Of a stretch of DNA of 64,000 nt, positions 43,424-52,642 are shown in pieces (the stretch's first letter is position 1; every line of letters starts with the position of its first letter). Under the pieces are notes generated by a model. The model was given only the letters and a program-made list of their open reading frames with translations. It had not been told where the DNA came from and did not search any database. The position numbers and the translations under genes were made by a program. The DNA is from Laterigemmans sp052161645. GTDB taxonomy: Bacteria > Planctomycetota > Planctomycetia > Pirellulales > Pirellulaceae. The stretch lies in assembly GCA_052161645.1 (NCBI GenBank), contig CP197414.1. The stretch is one strand, 5' to 3'.

Positions 43424-46396
43424 ATGACTACTTTAACCTCCGCCGCACAAGCGCGTCCTGAATCCGTCCAAACTACCCCGAGCACGCTCGATTTCACCGA
43501 TGGATTTGTCCGTCGCCACATTGGTCCGTCGGCTGCGGAATTGCAGCAAATGCTGGATGCTCTCGGTTTCGCTTCGCTCGACGACTTGACCGCCAAACTG
43601 GTTCCCGCCGATATCCAGCTCGACCAACCGCTGGACATCCCCGCACCGCGGGGCGAAGCCGATTTTCTGCAGGCGCTGAAAACCATTGCTCAGAAAAATC
43701 GCGTCTACCGGTCCTGCATCGGCATGGGCTACATGGGCACGGTCACGCCTCCGGTGATCCTCCGCAACATTTTGGAAAACCCCGGTTGGTACACTCAGTA
43801 CACCCCCTATCAGGCGGAGATTGCCCAGGGGCGTCTCGAAGCGCTACTCAATTTCCAAACCATGATCGCCGACCTTACCGGTCTGCCGCTGGCCGGCGCC
43901 AGTCTGCTGGATGAACCCACCGCGGCAGCTGAGGCGATGGGCATGTGTGTGGCCATTGCGAATCACAAGAAGTCTGGTTTCTACGCCAGCGACCAGTGTC
44001 ATCCGCAAACATTGGCTTTGCTCGAGACGCGAGCCGCCGGGTTGGGTATTGAACTGAAGATTGGTCCCCTCGAGAAAGTCGATTTCGCTTTTGGCGGCGG
44101 AGGACTTTGCGGAGTTCTCGTCCAGTACCCGACCACCGATGGTCGTTTTGAAGATTATCACGACTTGGCCAGCCGAGCCGCTGAGCATGGCTGCCTGTTA
44201 GTCGCCGCCACCGACCTGATGGCGTTAACCTTGATCCAACCGCCAGGCGAATGGGGTGCGGATATCTGTGTCGGTTCGGCGCAGCGATTTGGTGTTCCCA
44301 TGGGTTTGGGGGGCCCTCACGCGGCATTCATTGCGACGCATGAAAAGCACGTTCGCAAACTCCCCGGTCGGATCATCGGGGTTTCTCAAGATGCACAAGG
44401 TAACCGTGCTTTGCGGATGGCAATTCAAACTCGCGAGCAGCATATTCGCAGAGATAAAGCGACCAGCAACATTTGCACGGCCCAAGCCCTGTTGGCGATC
44501 ATCAACTCGTTCTACGGTGTCTACCACGGACCCGATGGGTTAACGGCGATCGCCAAACGAATTCATGCGCACACCCGCGCCTTGGCTCGCGGCCTGGAGC
44601 GGCTTGGTCACACGGTGCTGAACGCCAACTCGCTGCCCTACTTCGACACGATTCGCATCAAACTGGGCAAAGGTCGTTCCCACGCGGCCAGACAAGTTGC
44701 CGATGCGGCCCGTGAACGCCAAATCAACCTCCGCGAGTACGACGACGGGACGCTCGGCGTGACGCTGGACGAAACGGTCGACCACACTTTGATCGCGGAC
44801 CTCTTGGCGGCGTTCAATTTTGGTCACTTTACCGGTTTTGACATCGATCAACTGCACGCCGAAGCGAACGAGCATGGTCACAACGAACTCGGCAATTTGG
44901 CTCGCACCAGCCCCTTTATGACGCACGAAGTTTTCAATTCGTACCACAGCGAAACGGAGTTGTTACGTTATATCTGGAAACTGCAGAGCCGCGATCTTTC
45001 GCTTGTGCACAGCATGATTCCGCTCGGCTCGTGCACGATGAAATTGAACGCAACCAGCGAAATGATTCCGGTTACTTGGCCGGAGTTTGCCAACATTCAT
45101 CCTTTCGCACCCGACACCCAGTGGCGTGGTTACACGCACATGTTTCGGGAACTCGAACAGTGGCTGTGCCAAGTCACCGGTTTCGCCGCCGTCAGTTTGC
45201 AACCGAACGCGGGTGCCCAAGGTGAATATGCCGGCTTGCTGGTGATCGACGCGTACCATCGTCGCAACGCGGAAATGGAAGGCCGTGAACATTGCCGCAA
45301 CGTCTGCCTAATTCCCACGTCAGCACACGGCACCAACCCCGCCTCGGCCGTGATGGCCGGCATGAAAGTGGTGCCAATTAAGTGTGACGACCGCGGGGAT
45401 ATTGATTTGGCAGACCTCACACAAAAGGCTCAAGCGAACGCTCAACAGCTATCCTGTTTAATGGTGACTTATCCATCCACGCACGGGGTGTTTGAATCGA
45501 CCATTCGCGAAGCTTGTCAAATCATTCACGATTGCGGCGGGCAAGTCTACATGGATGGTGCCAACATGAACGCCCAGGTCGGCTTGACTAGCCCTGGAAA
45601 ATGTGGCGCGGACGTTTGCCACCTGAACCTGCATAAGACCTTTTGCATCCCACACGGCGGTGGCGGTCCGGGGATGGGGCCGATCGGTGTCGCCTCGCAA
45701 CTGGTTGAATTCCTTCCCGGCCATCCAGTGCAACGTCCTGACACGGCCGGCGAGTTCGCCATCGGGCCCGTCTCCGGCGCGCCGTACGGCAGCGCCAGCA
45801 TCCTCACGATCAGCTACGTGTACACGGCTTTGATGGGAGGCAGCGGTCTCAAGCTGGCTTCGCAAGTGGCGATCTTGAATGCGAACTACATGGCCAAACG
45901 GCTGAGCGAGCACTTTGATATCCTTTACACCGATTCCAACGGTTTCGTGGCGCACGAATTTATCGTCGACTGCCGGGCTTTTGAGAAATCGGCGGGAATT
46001 AAGATTGACGACATCGCCAAACGCTTGATGGACTACGGTTTTCACGCACCCACGATGGCCTGGCCAGTGCCTGGGACGTTGATGATCGAGCCCACGGAAA
46101 GCGAATCAATGGCGGAACTCGATCGCTTTTGCGATGCCATGATTTCCATTCGCCAAGAGATCCAGGACGTTATCGATGGCAAACTTTCCAAGGACAATAA
46201 TCCACTCACTAACGCACCGCACACGATGCAAGTGATCGGCAGCGACACCTGGAACCGACCCTACTCGAGAGAACAGGCGGCTTGGCCGATGCCTAGCCTA
46301 CGAGATGCCAAATTCTGGCCAACCGTGGGACGCATCGACAACACCTACGGTGACCGCAACTTGGTTTGCAGTTGTCCGCCCATGAGCGAATACTGA
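43424..46396 (+). CDS. gcvP: Glycine dehydrogenase (decarboxylating), P protein GcvP
   Basis: The P protein of the glycine cleavage system, in the single-chain (homodimeric) form with both halves fused (990 residues). PLP Lys is in LNLHKTFCIPHGGGGPGMGP. The N-half carries RHIGPSAAELQQMLD and GMGYMGTVTPPVILRN. The C-half carries LGSCTMKLNATSEMIPVTW. No gcvT or gcvH is nearby. The ATG at 43424 is preferred to a TTG at 43421. It could use glycine from Tdh/Kbl. Length and motifs are complete. Confidence 0.95.
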   Translation: MTTLTSAAQARPESVQTTPSTLDFTDGFVRRHIGPSAAELQQMLDALGFASLDDLTAKLVPADIQLDQPLDIPAPRGEADFLQALKTIAQKNRVYRSCIGMGYMGTVTPPVILRNILENPGWYTQYTPYQAEIAQGRLEALLNFQTMIADLTGLPLAGASLLDEPTAAAEAMGMCVAIANHKKSGFYASDQCHPQTLALLETRAAGLGIELKIGPLEKVDFAFGGGGLCGVLVQYPTTDGRFEDYHDLASRAAEHGCLLVAATDLMALTLIQPPGEWGADICVGSAQRFGVPMGLGGPHAAFIATHEKHVRKLPGRIIGVSQDAQGNRALRMAIQTREQHIRRDKATSNICTAQALLAIINSFYGVYHGPDGLTAIAKRIHAHTRALARGLERLGHTVLNANSLPYFDTIRIKLGKGRSHAARQVADAARERQINLREYDDGTLGVTLDETVDHTLIADLLAAFNFGHFTGFDIDQLHAEANEHGHNELGNLARTSPFMTHEVFNSYHSETELLRYIWKLQSRDLSLVHSMIPLGSCTMKLNATSEMIPVTWPEFANIHPFAPDTQWRGYTHMFRELEQWLCQVTGFAAVSLQPNAGAQGEYAGLLVIDAYHRRNAEMEGREHCRNVCLIPTSAHGTNPASAVMAGMKVVPIKCDDRGDIDLADLTQKAQANAQQLSCLMVTYPSTHGVFESTIREACQIIHDCGGQVYMDGANMNAQVGLTSPGKCGADVCHLNLHKTFCIPHGGGGPGMGPIGVASQLVEFLPGHPVQRPDTAGEFAIGPVSGAPYGSASILTISYVYTALMGGSGLKLASQVAILNANYMAKRLSEHFDILYTDSNGFVAHEFIVDCRAFEKSAGIKIDDIAKRLMDYGFHAPTMAWPVPGTLMIEPTESESMAELDRFCDAMISIRQEIQDVIDGKLSKDNNPLTNAPHTMQVIGSDTWNRPYSREQAAWPMPSLRDAKFWPTVGRIDNTYGDRNLVCSCPPMSEY

Positions 46397-46596
46397 GGCT
46401 AAGCCATCGGGATTGCCGCTTAGTGGGTGTTGCTGATTTGATCATTGCCGGTTTGTTCATCGTGGAGGCGTTCATTGCCAAAGAGCCACTTGGTGTTTTC
46501 AGAGGTGCCTAGTCTCTTTATATTTCTACGCTCGCTGAATGCTTTGAGGGACTGAATGCCGTTGATTGATAGCCGGGTATTGGCGACAATAGGGTC

Positions 46597-46872
46597 ATGG
46601 AAAGTCAAAAACTTGATCGTGATCTTCGCAACGAAAAAGCCGCGCGGGCTCAGCAGATGTCGTTGGATGAGCGTTTAACTGCCGGACCGAGACTGTACGA
46701 CGAACAAATGCGGCTGACTCGGAGCCTGATTGCCGGGTTACATCCAGAATGGGCAGATGTACAAGTCGATATGGAGATATCCCGCCGTGAAGAACTGATC
46801 CGTCAGAGAAACACGAAGAAGTATTATCGTCCACTTTTGGCGGCCGAAACCCGTGCGGTGGAGCCATCGTGA
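46597..46872 (+). CDS. Small protein paired with a nucleotidyltransferase
   Basis: A 91-residue, highly charged, helical protein (MSLDERLTAGPRLYDEQMRL followed by SLIAGLHPEWADVQVDMEIS and REELIRQRNTKKYY). No named family is recognised. Its stop overlaps the GTG start of the next gene (GTGA at 46869), so the two are coupled. Small helical proteins directly before a nucleotidyltransferase of this type recur in bacteria and resemble toxin-antitoxin-like or regulatory pairs, but the role here is not shown. It lies about 200 bases after gcvP. Confidence 0.6.
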   Translation: MESQKLDRDLRNEKAARAQQMSLDERLTAGPRLYDEQMRLTRSLIAGLHPEWADVQVDMEISRREELIRQRNTKKYYRPLLAAETRAVEPS

Positions 46873-47421
46873 CAGCCGCTGATGGAAACGAGGCTCTCGG
46901 ACATTTGGTGTCCCTACTCAATCGACACGGTTTGGCTTACATGCTGGTCGGCGCTTATTCGAGCAATGCGTATGGTATCCCAAGGGCAACTAAAGATGCA
47001 GACATCGTCGTTGCTGCATTGGACGCGACCTTTGATCTGATCGGTTCGTCACTGGGTGACGGCTACCAAACCGAATCGCAGCTCGAGTTTGAATTGATCA
47101 CAGGCACTGTGAGACGCAAAATTTGTTTCACGCCCATCAACTTTGTGCTCGAGATCTTTCAGTTGAGCGATGATCCCTTTGATCAGTCTCGTTTCAAGCG
47201 AAGAATCGAGGTCCAATCTTCGGTGTTAGGAGGATCGATTTGGTTGCCGACCCCAGAGGACGTGATCATTCAGAATTCGTTGGAGCCGCCCGCAAGATTT
47301 AATGGATGCAGAGAACGTTATGATCGTCCAGATGGATATTCTAGACTGGGACTATATTTGCCGCTGGACGGATCGGCATGGCACAACGAAGACTCTCGTC
47401 AATATTCGAGGCGATCTGTAA
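46869..47421 (+). pseudogene. Nucleotidyltransferase-like gene with C-terminal frameshift
   Basis: Residues 1-135 are a minimal nucleotidyltransferase-like domain with MLVGAYSSNAYGIPRATKDA, where Gly-Ala and the Asp residues of TKDADIVV match the usual G(S/A)...PR-x-T-x-D-x-D pattern, and WLPTPEDVIIQ. In the reading frame, sequence after 47271 turns unlike the family and stops at 47429. Shifting frame there restores RWSRPQDLMDAENVM and ILDWDYICRWTDRHGTKTL with a stop at 47419-47421, the expected C-terminal helix set. A loss of two bases (or gain of one) near 47271-47277 explains it. The gene may be inactive or a sequencing error may be present. Confidence 0.75.
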
Positions 47422-47443
47422 CCGGCTGACGTAACCGAAAGAC

Positions 47444-50400
47444 TCATTCAAAAGGCGATGTCGAACCAAAACGGCTGCGGAAGGCGAGGAAGTCTTGGAA
47501 GCCAATCGTGTCGTCTTGGTTGACGTCGAAGCGATCGTCGAAGTTCTCATCACCTACGCCGGTACCGAAGCTCGCTCGAAATGGCAAGAAGTCGGTAAAG
47601 CCAACGCTGCGGTTGCCATCGACGTCGCCAAACAGGCGGAAGAAGTCATCGGCAGCTGCGTCACCCAAAAGATAACTTCCTCCGTCGCTACCATCTTCGT
47701 CTAAATCAAGGTTCCCGTGGGCGTCGGTGATTTTGCTGCCGTCAATCTGAAGTTGATAGTTGCCGTCGACCAATGAGCCAGCCTGAGTAAAGCTGCCGCT
47801 GAATGTCAGCGTCGCCACGGTCCGTCCTTGTCCGTCCAGCGTGCTGTTAAAAGCCACGTCCACCGCGCCGCCATCAGCGCCACGCTTGACCACAGTGAAG
47901 GAGTCGGTGGCAAGCGTCACTTCGGAATCAAAGGTGACGGTGAGCTCGCTGAGCATGCTACGCTGACTCGTGCCATCGCCAATCGTAACCGTTTCCAACT
48001 CGCCCCGATTTCCCACGGTGACCAGGAGGTCTTTCGCGAATGTATTGCCTTCGCTGTCAGTCGCTTGCACGTGGACGATGTAGTTAGGCTTCGTTTCAAA
48101 GTCGACAAGCGTATCCGCCTTGATCGCCAACTCATCGCCCGTGATCGAGAAGAAGGAATTGTCGTTGGGCCCGACTCCACTGAACAAGGCAAAGCTGTGT
48201 GTGTCACCGGCATCGGGATCGACCGCTGTCATTGTTCCGATGGGTACTGCGTTTGCCAAGGTAATTGCGTTCTCCAGTACAAGGTTCGCTGACAGAAGGA
48301 TATTAGTGGGGGCAAGATTGCCTCCCGCCACCTGAACTTTTAGCACCGCGGCGCCCTGGGTGTAGACATCGAACGAGTCACCGTCGATCGTTTCGTCATC
48401 ACCTTGCGTCCAGCCCGAGCCGATGTCGACGGTGTCGCCGGAATTGCGGCGGACCAGCAGCGTGTTGGATTCATCCGACAGGCTCAGCACCTCGGCTTGA
48501 TCTAGCGTGAGCGTGTTATCACCGCTGCCTGTGATATCGATTTGTTCGATGCCGAGCAAGCGATTATCGGCGATGGCGGTCAGATCGAGCGTGAGGTCAG
48601 CTGCGTCGAGGCGAAGCGTGTCGAAACCATTGCCGCCAACGAGTCGGCGTGTGCCGCTAAAATCGCCCTCGGTAATCGCCAGCACGTCATCACCTTCGCC
48701 GCCAATGAGCACATCGTCACCGCCGTCGCTGAGCAGAATATCATTGCCGTGGCCGCCGATCAGGATGTCGATCGCATCGGCTCCCTGATCGGCAGTCAGC
48801 GTATCATCTCCATCGCCGCCCACCTGGGTTTCCACACCGCCCGTGAAGTTGCCACCGAACACCACGTAACTCGAACCGGAACCACTGCCATTGGGATCGG
48901 CAAACGGGGCCCCGACAATCAAATCATCAAAACCGTCCCCATTGACGTCCCCGCCGCTGCTCACGCTGCGGCCGGATTGGTCATCTGCGGCGACTCCGTC
49001 GAGTCGGAAGCCACTGGTACCGTCGAGGGTGGAGAGATTGATCGCAGCGGCAAACCCGCCCGACTTGCCCAGCACCACGTAACTCGAACCGGAGTCACTG
49101 CCGTTGGGATCGGCCTCATTTGCCCCGACAATCAGATCATCAAAGCCGTCCCCATTGACGTCCCCACCGCTACTCACGCTAACTCCGGAATTGTCATCTG
49201 CGGCGACTCCGTCGAGTCGAAAGCCACTAATGCCGTCGAGCGTGGAGAGATTCAGCGTGGGAGCAAATCCGCCCGACTTGCCCAGCACCACGTAACCCGA
49301 ACCGGAACCACTGCCGATGGGATCGGCTCCACTGGCCCCGATAATCAGATCATCAAAACCGTCCCCATTGACGTCCCCACCGCTACTCACGCTAACTCCG
49401 GAATTGTCATCTGCGGCGACTCCGTCGAGTCGAAAGCCATTGGAGCCGTCGAGCGAGGAGAGATTGATCGCAGCGGCAAACCCGCCCGACTTGCCCAGCA
49501 CCACGTAACTCGAACCGGAATCACTGCCATTGGGATCGGCTCCAATGGCCCCGACAATCAGATCATCAAAACCGTCCCCATTCACGTCCCCGGCGCTGCT
49601 CACGCTGCCGCCAGATCGGTCATTTGCGGCGACTCCGTCGAATCGGAAGCCATTGGTGCCGTCGAGCGTGGAGAGATTGAGCATGGCGGAAAACCCGCCC
49701 GACTTGCCCAGCACCACGTAACTCGCACCGGAATTGCTGCCGTTGGGATCGGCAAGCACGCCCCCGACAATCAGATCATCAAAACCGTCCCCATTGACGT
49801 CCCCACCGCTGCTCGCGCTCCAGCCGCCGGTTTGGTCATTTGCGGTGACTCCGTCTAGTCGGAAGCCATTGGTGCCGTCGAGCGTAGAGAGATTGAGCGC
49901 AGCTGCAAACCCGCCCGATTTGCCCAGCACCACGTAACTCGAACCGGAAGCACTACCGTTGGGATCGGCTCCACTGGCCCCGATAATCAGATCATCAAAG
50001 CCGTCCCCATTGACGTCCCCGCCGCTGCTCACGCTGTGGCCGGATTGGTCGCCTGCGGCGACTCCGTCGAGTCGGAAGCCATTGGTGCCGTCGAGCGTGG
50101 AGAGATTGAGCGTGGCGGCAAACCCGCCCGACTTGCCGAACACCACGTAACTCGAACCAGAAGCATTGCCGTTGGGATCGGCAAACCTGGCCCCGACAAG
50201 CAGATCATCAAAGCCGTCCCCATTGACGTCCCCGCCGCTGCTCACGCTGCCGCCGGAAAAGTCATTTGCGGCGACTCCGTCGATTCGGAAGCCATTGGTA
50301 CCGTCGAGCGAAGCGAGAGGCCAGGGGTTCGTAGCCGCCAATAAGCGGCGGCCTTCCAACGACTCGATCAGCAAGCGACGACGCTGTGGCTTGGACGGCT

Positions 50401-50464
50401 TGAACTTGCGTTCCTCGCTAAGGTTTCGTTTTCTGAGCATGGAAAGGTGAGTCGAGTTCTTCAT
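47444..50464 (-). CDS. LEPR-XLL surface protein with FG-GAP, RTX, cadherin-like and dockerin parts
   Basis: A 1006-residue exported-type protein. Order: basic N-terminus with the LEPR-XLL-type motif LLIESLEGRRLLAAT (residues 32-45); seven FG-GAP-like repeats of about 71 residues (about 50-545), each with GDVNGDGFDDL Ca-binding loops; RTX-like GGHGNDILLSDGGDDVLIGG (about 550-610); a cadherin-like unit (about 715-810) with LVDFETKPNYIVHVQATDSE; an Ig-like stretch; and a C-terminal dockerin-like pair (GDVDGNRSVGFTDF and FDVNQDDTIGFQDFLAF). The ATG at 50464 overlaps the stop of the remnant gene upstream (ATGA). Likely secreted and surface-attached; function unknown. Confidence 0.85.
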   Translation of the reverse strand: MKNSTHLSMLRKRNLSEERKFKPSKPQRRRLLIESLEGRRLLAATNPWPLASLDGTNGFRIDGVAANDFSGGSVSSGGDVNGDGFDDLLVGARFADPNGNASGSSYVVFGKSGGFAATLNLSTLDGTNGFRLDGVAAGDQSGHSVSSGGDVNGDGFDDLIIGASGADPNGSASGSSYVVLGKSGGFAAALNLSTLDGTNGFRLDGVTANDQTGGWSASSGGDVNGDGFDDLIVGGVLADPNGSNSGASYVVLGKSGGFSAMLNLSTLDGTNGFRFDGVAANDRSGGSVSSAGDVNGDGFDDLIVGAIGADPNGSDSGSSYVVLGKSGGFAAAINLSSLDGSNGFRLDGVAADDNSGVSVSSGGDVNGDGFDDLIIGASGADPIGSGSGSGYVVLGKSGGFAPTLNLSTLDGISGFRLDGVAADDNSGVSVSSGGDVNGDGFDDLIVGANEADPNGSDSGSSYVVLGKSGGFAAAINLSTLDGTSGFRLDGVAADDQSGRSVSSGGDVNGDGFDDLIVGAPFADPNGSGSGSSYVVFGGNFTGGVETQVGGDGDDTLTADQGADAIDILIGGHGNDILLSDGGDDVLIGGEGDDVLAITEGDFSGTRRLVGGNGFDTLRLDAADLTLDLTAIADNRLLGIEQIDITGSGDNTLTLDQAEVLSLSDESNTLLVRRNSGDTVDIGSGWTQGDDETIDGDSFDVYTQGAAVLKVQVAGGNLAPTNILLSANLVLENAITLANAVPIGTMTAVDPDAGDTHSFALFSGVGPNDNSFFSITGDELAIKADTLVDFETKPNYIVHVQATDSEGNTFAKDLLVTVGNRGELETVTIGDGTSQRSMLSELTVTFDSEVTLATDSFTVVKRGADGGAVDVAFNSTLDGQGRTVATLTFSGSFTQAGSLVDGNYQLQIDGSKITDAHGNLDLDEDGSDGGSYLLGDAAADDFFRLFGDVDGNRSVGFTDFLPFRASFGTGVGDENFDDRFDVNQDDTIGFQDFLAFRSRFGSTSPFE
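48830..50317 (-). repeat. Seven near-identical 213-bp coding repeats (FG-GAP units)
   Basis: Direct DNA repeats with a period of 213 bases (one unit has an extra codon, 216) encode the seven FG-GAP units. Units keep GDVNGDGFDDL, DPNGS and SSYVVLGKSGG almost unchanged. The high similarity suggests recent expansion or ongoing gene-conversion-type homogenisation and makes copy-number change by recombination likely. Confidence 0.85.
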
Positions 50465-50848
50465 GGTGTTCCCCAGTCGGTGAGCGATCGTTCCAAACCC
50501 ACTCGTAATACGCAACGGATCTCATCCGTCTTAAATCCAAGTGACTGCTGCCGGACGACGCCCGGAAGCGTCTCGGCGTCGTACAGCTCCGTGACCAAGC
50601 TCTCGACGCGGCCCCAGTGAACGACATCGCCACTTTTTAGGTCGATCACCTGCAGCCCAGCACGCTTCCGCATCGCCCGACTTCAGGTTGTTGTCCAGTT
50701 TGAGCCCCGAGAACATCCTGCTCTCGCGTGGCTTCGATATTCCCACGATGGCGAAATCACCATGGTACGCAAGACCTCGCGAATAGCCAGGGCAAAACGC
50801 CACCGGCTCAAATTTGCCCGTCGTGCGATCAACGAACCCGACGTGGCC
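50461..50848 (-). pseudogene. Truncated, frameshifted TIGR03032-family remnant
   Basis: From 50848 down, the minus strand reads FEPVAFCPGYSRGLAYHGDF followed by AIVGISKPRESRMFSGLKLD, clearly the C-terminal part of a TIGR03032 (DUF4915-like) protein. Near 50665-50675 the reading frame shifts, after which LQVIDLKSGDVVHWGRVESL, then VTELYDAETLPGV and SLGFKTDEIR continue the same family to a stop at 50461-50463. The N-terminal two thirds of the family are missing. The stop overlaps the start codon of the LEPR-XLL gene as ATGA. It is probably a decayed gene, once part of an operon with that protein. Confidence 0.75.
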
Positions 50849-51012
50849 GGACGTCAATGACGCAGCCACCGTCGTGCCGACGATCACGCCAACCATCTGC
50901 CACATCGGATTGACTGACCGCCGTGACGCCAAAGAGCGGTTTTCACAGCACAACTCGCGAACGGGGAACCGCTCTCTGGCGCGTGGCGGCTGATTTTGTT
51001 GTACTGTGGTGC

Positions 51013-52047
51013 TTAGCGGCGCAATGTTTTTTGGGGGAAAGTGACCGGCATGCGGCGTCCTTGTTCGACTGCCGCTCTGGCGGTTCGCAAGATATGCAGC
51101 GAGCGACAGGCATCTTCGAGATCTCCCATCTTGCGCACTAAGCTGGTCACCGCGCGGTGGAACTGAGTCAACAATTGTTCGCCGACTGGCAATTCGGTAT
51201 CGAGTGACTCGAGATGACGGCCAGCTTCGTCGAACCAAACCAGCGTTGTCGGCAGATCGATGAAGGCGACGCCCGAGTCACAGCGAATTTGCATCGCCGA
51301 CGGAGGCCGAAAGCTGATCGCTTCATGCCAACTAGCCGGCACGTAGAGACCGCAACTGATTTGCGCCACCACTGGCGCCGCGAAGGGTGAGAGGGGAGGG
51401 AACTCCAGCGTAATCGCCCAATAATCAGGCGAGTCGGGGTGTCCGTGACAGATTGAATTGACCGTTACCGGTTCTCTGCCCACAACGTAGCGACACCAAT
51501 CGATTAAGCCGACCAATTCTGCCTCGGTACGACGCAATTTCTGCTTGCTGTCGTTCGCTTGCGGACCTCCGCCGGCGCCGTCTGGTAAACGTCGGTGACA
51601 GAAAAGTAATTGCGGGGCGCCCAGATGCGTGGCGATCAGTTCTTTGAGCCGGAGTGTCGCTGGTGCGAAGCGGCGGGGAAATTCGGCCATGAAGGCGATC
51701 CCCGCGTGATCGACCCGTTCGGTCAGTTGCATAGCCAATTCGGCGTCGAAATTGAGTTCCGCAGCCCAATAGACAGCCTTTCCTGCTTCGCAAGCAGCAA
51801 TAATTGGCAGCCAACCTTGCCAGGCATTCTCCAGAATCAAGACCGCGTCGACGTCATTGCGAGCCACTAGGGACCGATATCCGTCGCATTTGACCGCTCC
51901 AAACTCCCGCGCCGCTTGCTCGGCGAGCAACGGAACGTTGTTAAAAACCGCGCGAACTTCGAACCGGTTATGCAACATTCTCAACGATGGGCGATGTCGT
52001 TGGGGCCAGGCTTCTCCCAACCCGATGAGTCCCACTCGCAGCTTCAT
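51013..52047 (-). CDS. Gfo/Idh/MocA-family oxidoreductase
   Basis: A 344-residue NAD(P)-dependent oxidoreductase. It starts MKLRVGLIGLGEAWPQRHRP, a Rossmann G-x-G-x-x-x-P-type opening. DVDAVLILENAWQGWLPIIA and GKAVYWAAELNFDAELAMQL follow the usual cofactor-domain order, but the canonical EKP motif is replaced by AAELNFD, so catalysis may be altered or lost. The C-terminal half is the substrate domain. The substrate is unknown. The gene lies on the same strand as the remnant and the surface protein, with about 165 bases between. Confidence 0.72.
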   Translation of the reverse strand: MKLRVGLIGLGEAWPQRHRPSLRMLHNRFEVRAVFNNVPLLAEQAAREFGAVKCDGYRSLVARNDVDAVLILENAWQGWLPIIAACEAGKAVYWAAELNFDAELAMQLTERVDHAGIAFMAEFPRRFAPATLRLKELIATHLGAPQLLFCHRRLPDGAGGGPQANDSKQKLRRTEAELVGLIDWCRYVVGREPVTVNSICHGHPDSPDYWAITLEFPPLSPFAAPVVAQISCGLYVPASWHEAISFRPPSAMQIRCDSGVAFIDLPTTLVWFDEAGRHLESLDTELPVGEQLLTQFHRAVTSLVRKMGDLEDACRSLHILRTARAAVEQGRRMPVTFPQKTLRR

Positions 52048-52642
52048 CTCTTTGCTTTCAACTCGAAATTGACGTGAGCGAGGGGAAAAATCCTGGCCGG
52101 AGTCATTGTTGGAAAAGTGTTCATTTGTGGCCGCGGGGGGAAACGCTGGCGGTTCCTAACTAGTTTGTTGGCCTCAGTTTATCTCGCTCGGCGACGGGGG
52201 AAAACCCGTGCACGACCTGCGCCTTCATCTGGGGAGTCTGGAAACCGATAAAGCACCGTTTGGCATGCTTGCCGCTTGTGGACTCAAGCTCGACTCTTAT
52301 ACTCCCTCCTTAATAACCCGCAAAGTCACTGCAATCCCGACCATTCTTCCAGTTTGTGCTAATCCTCATTTGACGGGCACGGGATCTGCTAACGGGACGA
52401 GCGAGTTTTGATGCCGTCAATTGTCGGTTTCCGAGGCTAGTGGGAGCGCAAAAAGCTGGCCATTTGTTCGATTTTGGGGCTCATAGGGCTGTTCAGCCGG
52501 GCCGGTCGATCGCCTCGGTACGGAAATGATTTTCGGAAAACTAGGAATGTGCAGATACGTTCAGTTGCTCTCTTTTCCAACGCCGGCACGTTGTCGGTGG
52601 ACGTGATCTGCGCACCGACACGCAAGAAGGTAACAGGAAACT
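52048..52642. other. 595-base region between the oxidoreductase and thioredoxin-like genes
   Basis: No credible gene was found. It contains a sigma70-like promoter candidate at 52276-52303 and otherwise mixed sequence without obvious repeats. Confidence 0.5.
52276..52303 (+). promoter_or_regulatory. Sigma70-like promoter candidate
   Basis: TTGTGG (52276-52281) and TATACT (52298-52303) are separated by 16 bases. The -10 box is one mismatch from consensus and the -35 box is weaker. It would drive the thioredoxin-like gene with a leader of about 330 bases. It is a pattern match only. Confidence 0.25.

Noticed and set aside
48542..49858. Long plus-strand open frame (438 codons) across the surface-protein gene
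   Set aside because: It is antisense to the FG-GAP repeats, and its own repeat pattern is the mirror of theirs. The minus-strand protein has recognisable domains, so this is a shadow frame.
50531..51238. 235-codon minus-strand frame covering the Gfo/Idh 3' end and the TIGR03032 remnant
   Set aside because: Its first half is a shadow of the Gfo/Idh gene. Only the part below 50848 has family meaning, and that is listed as the remnant.
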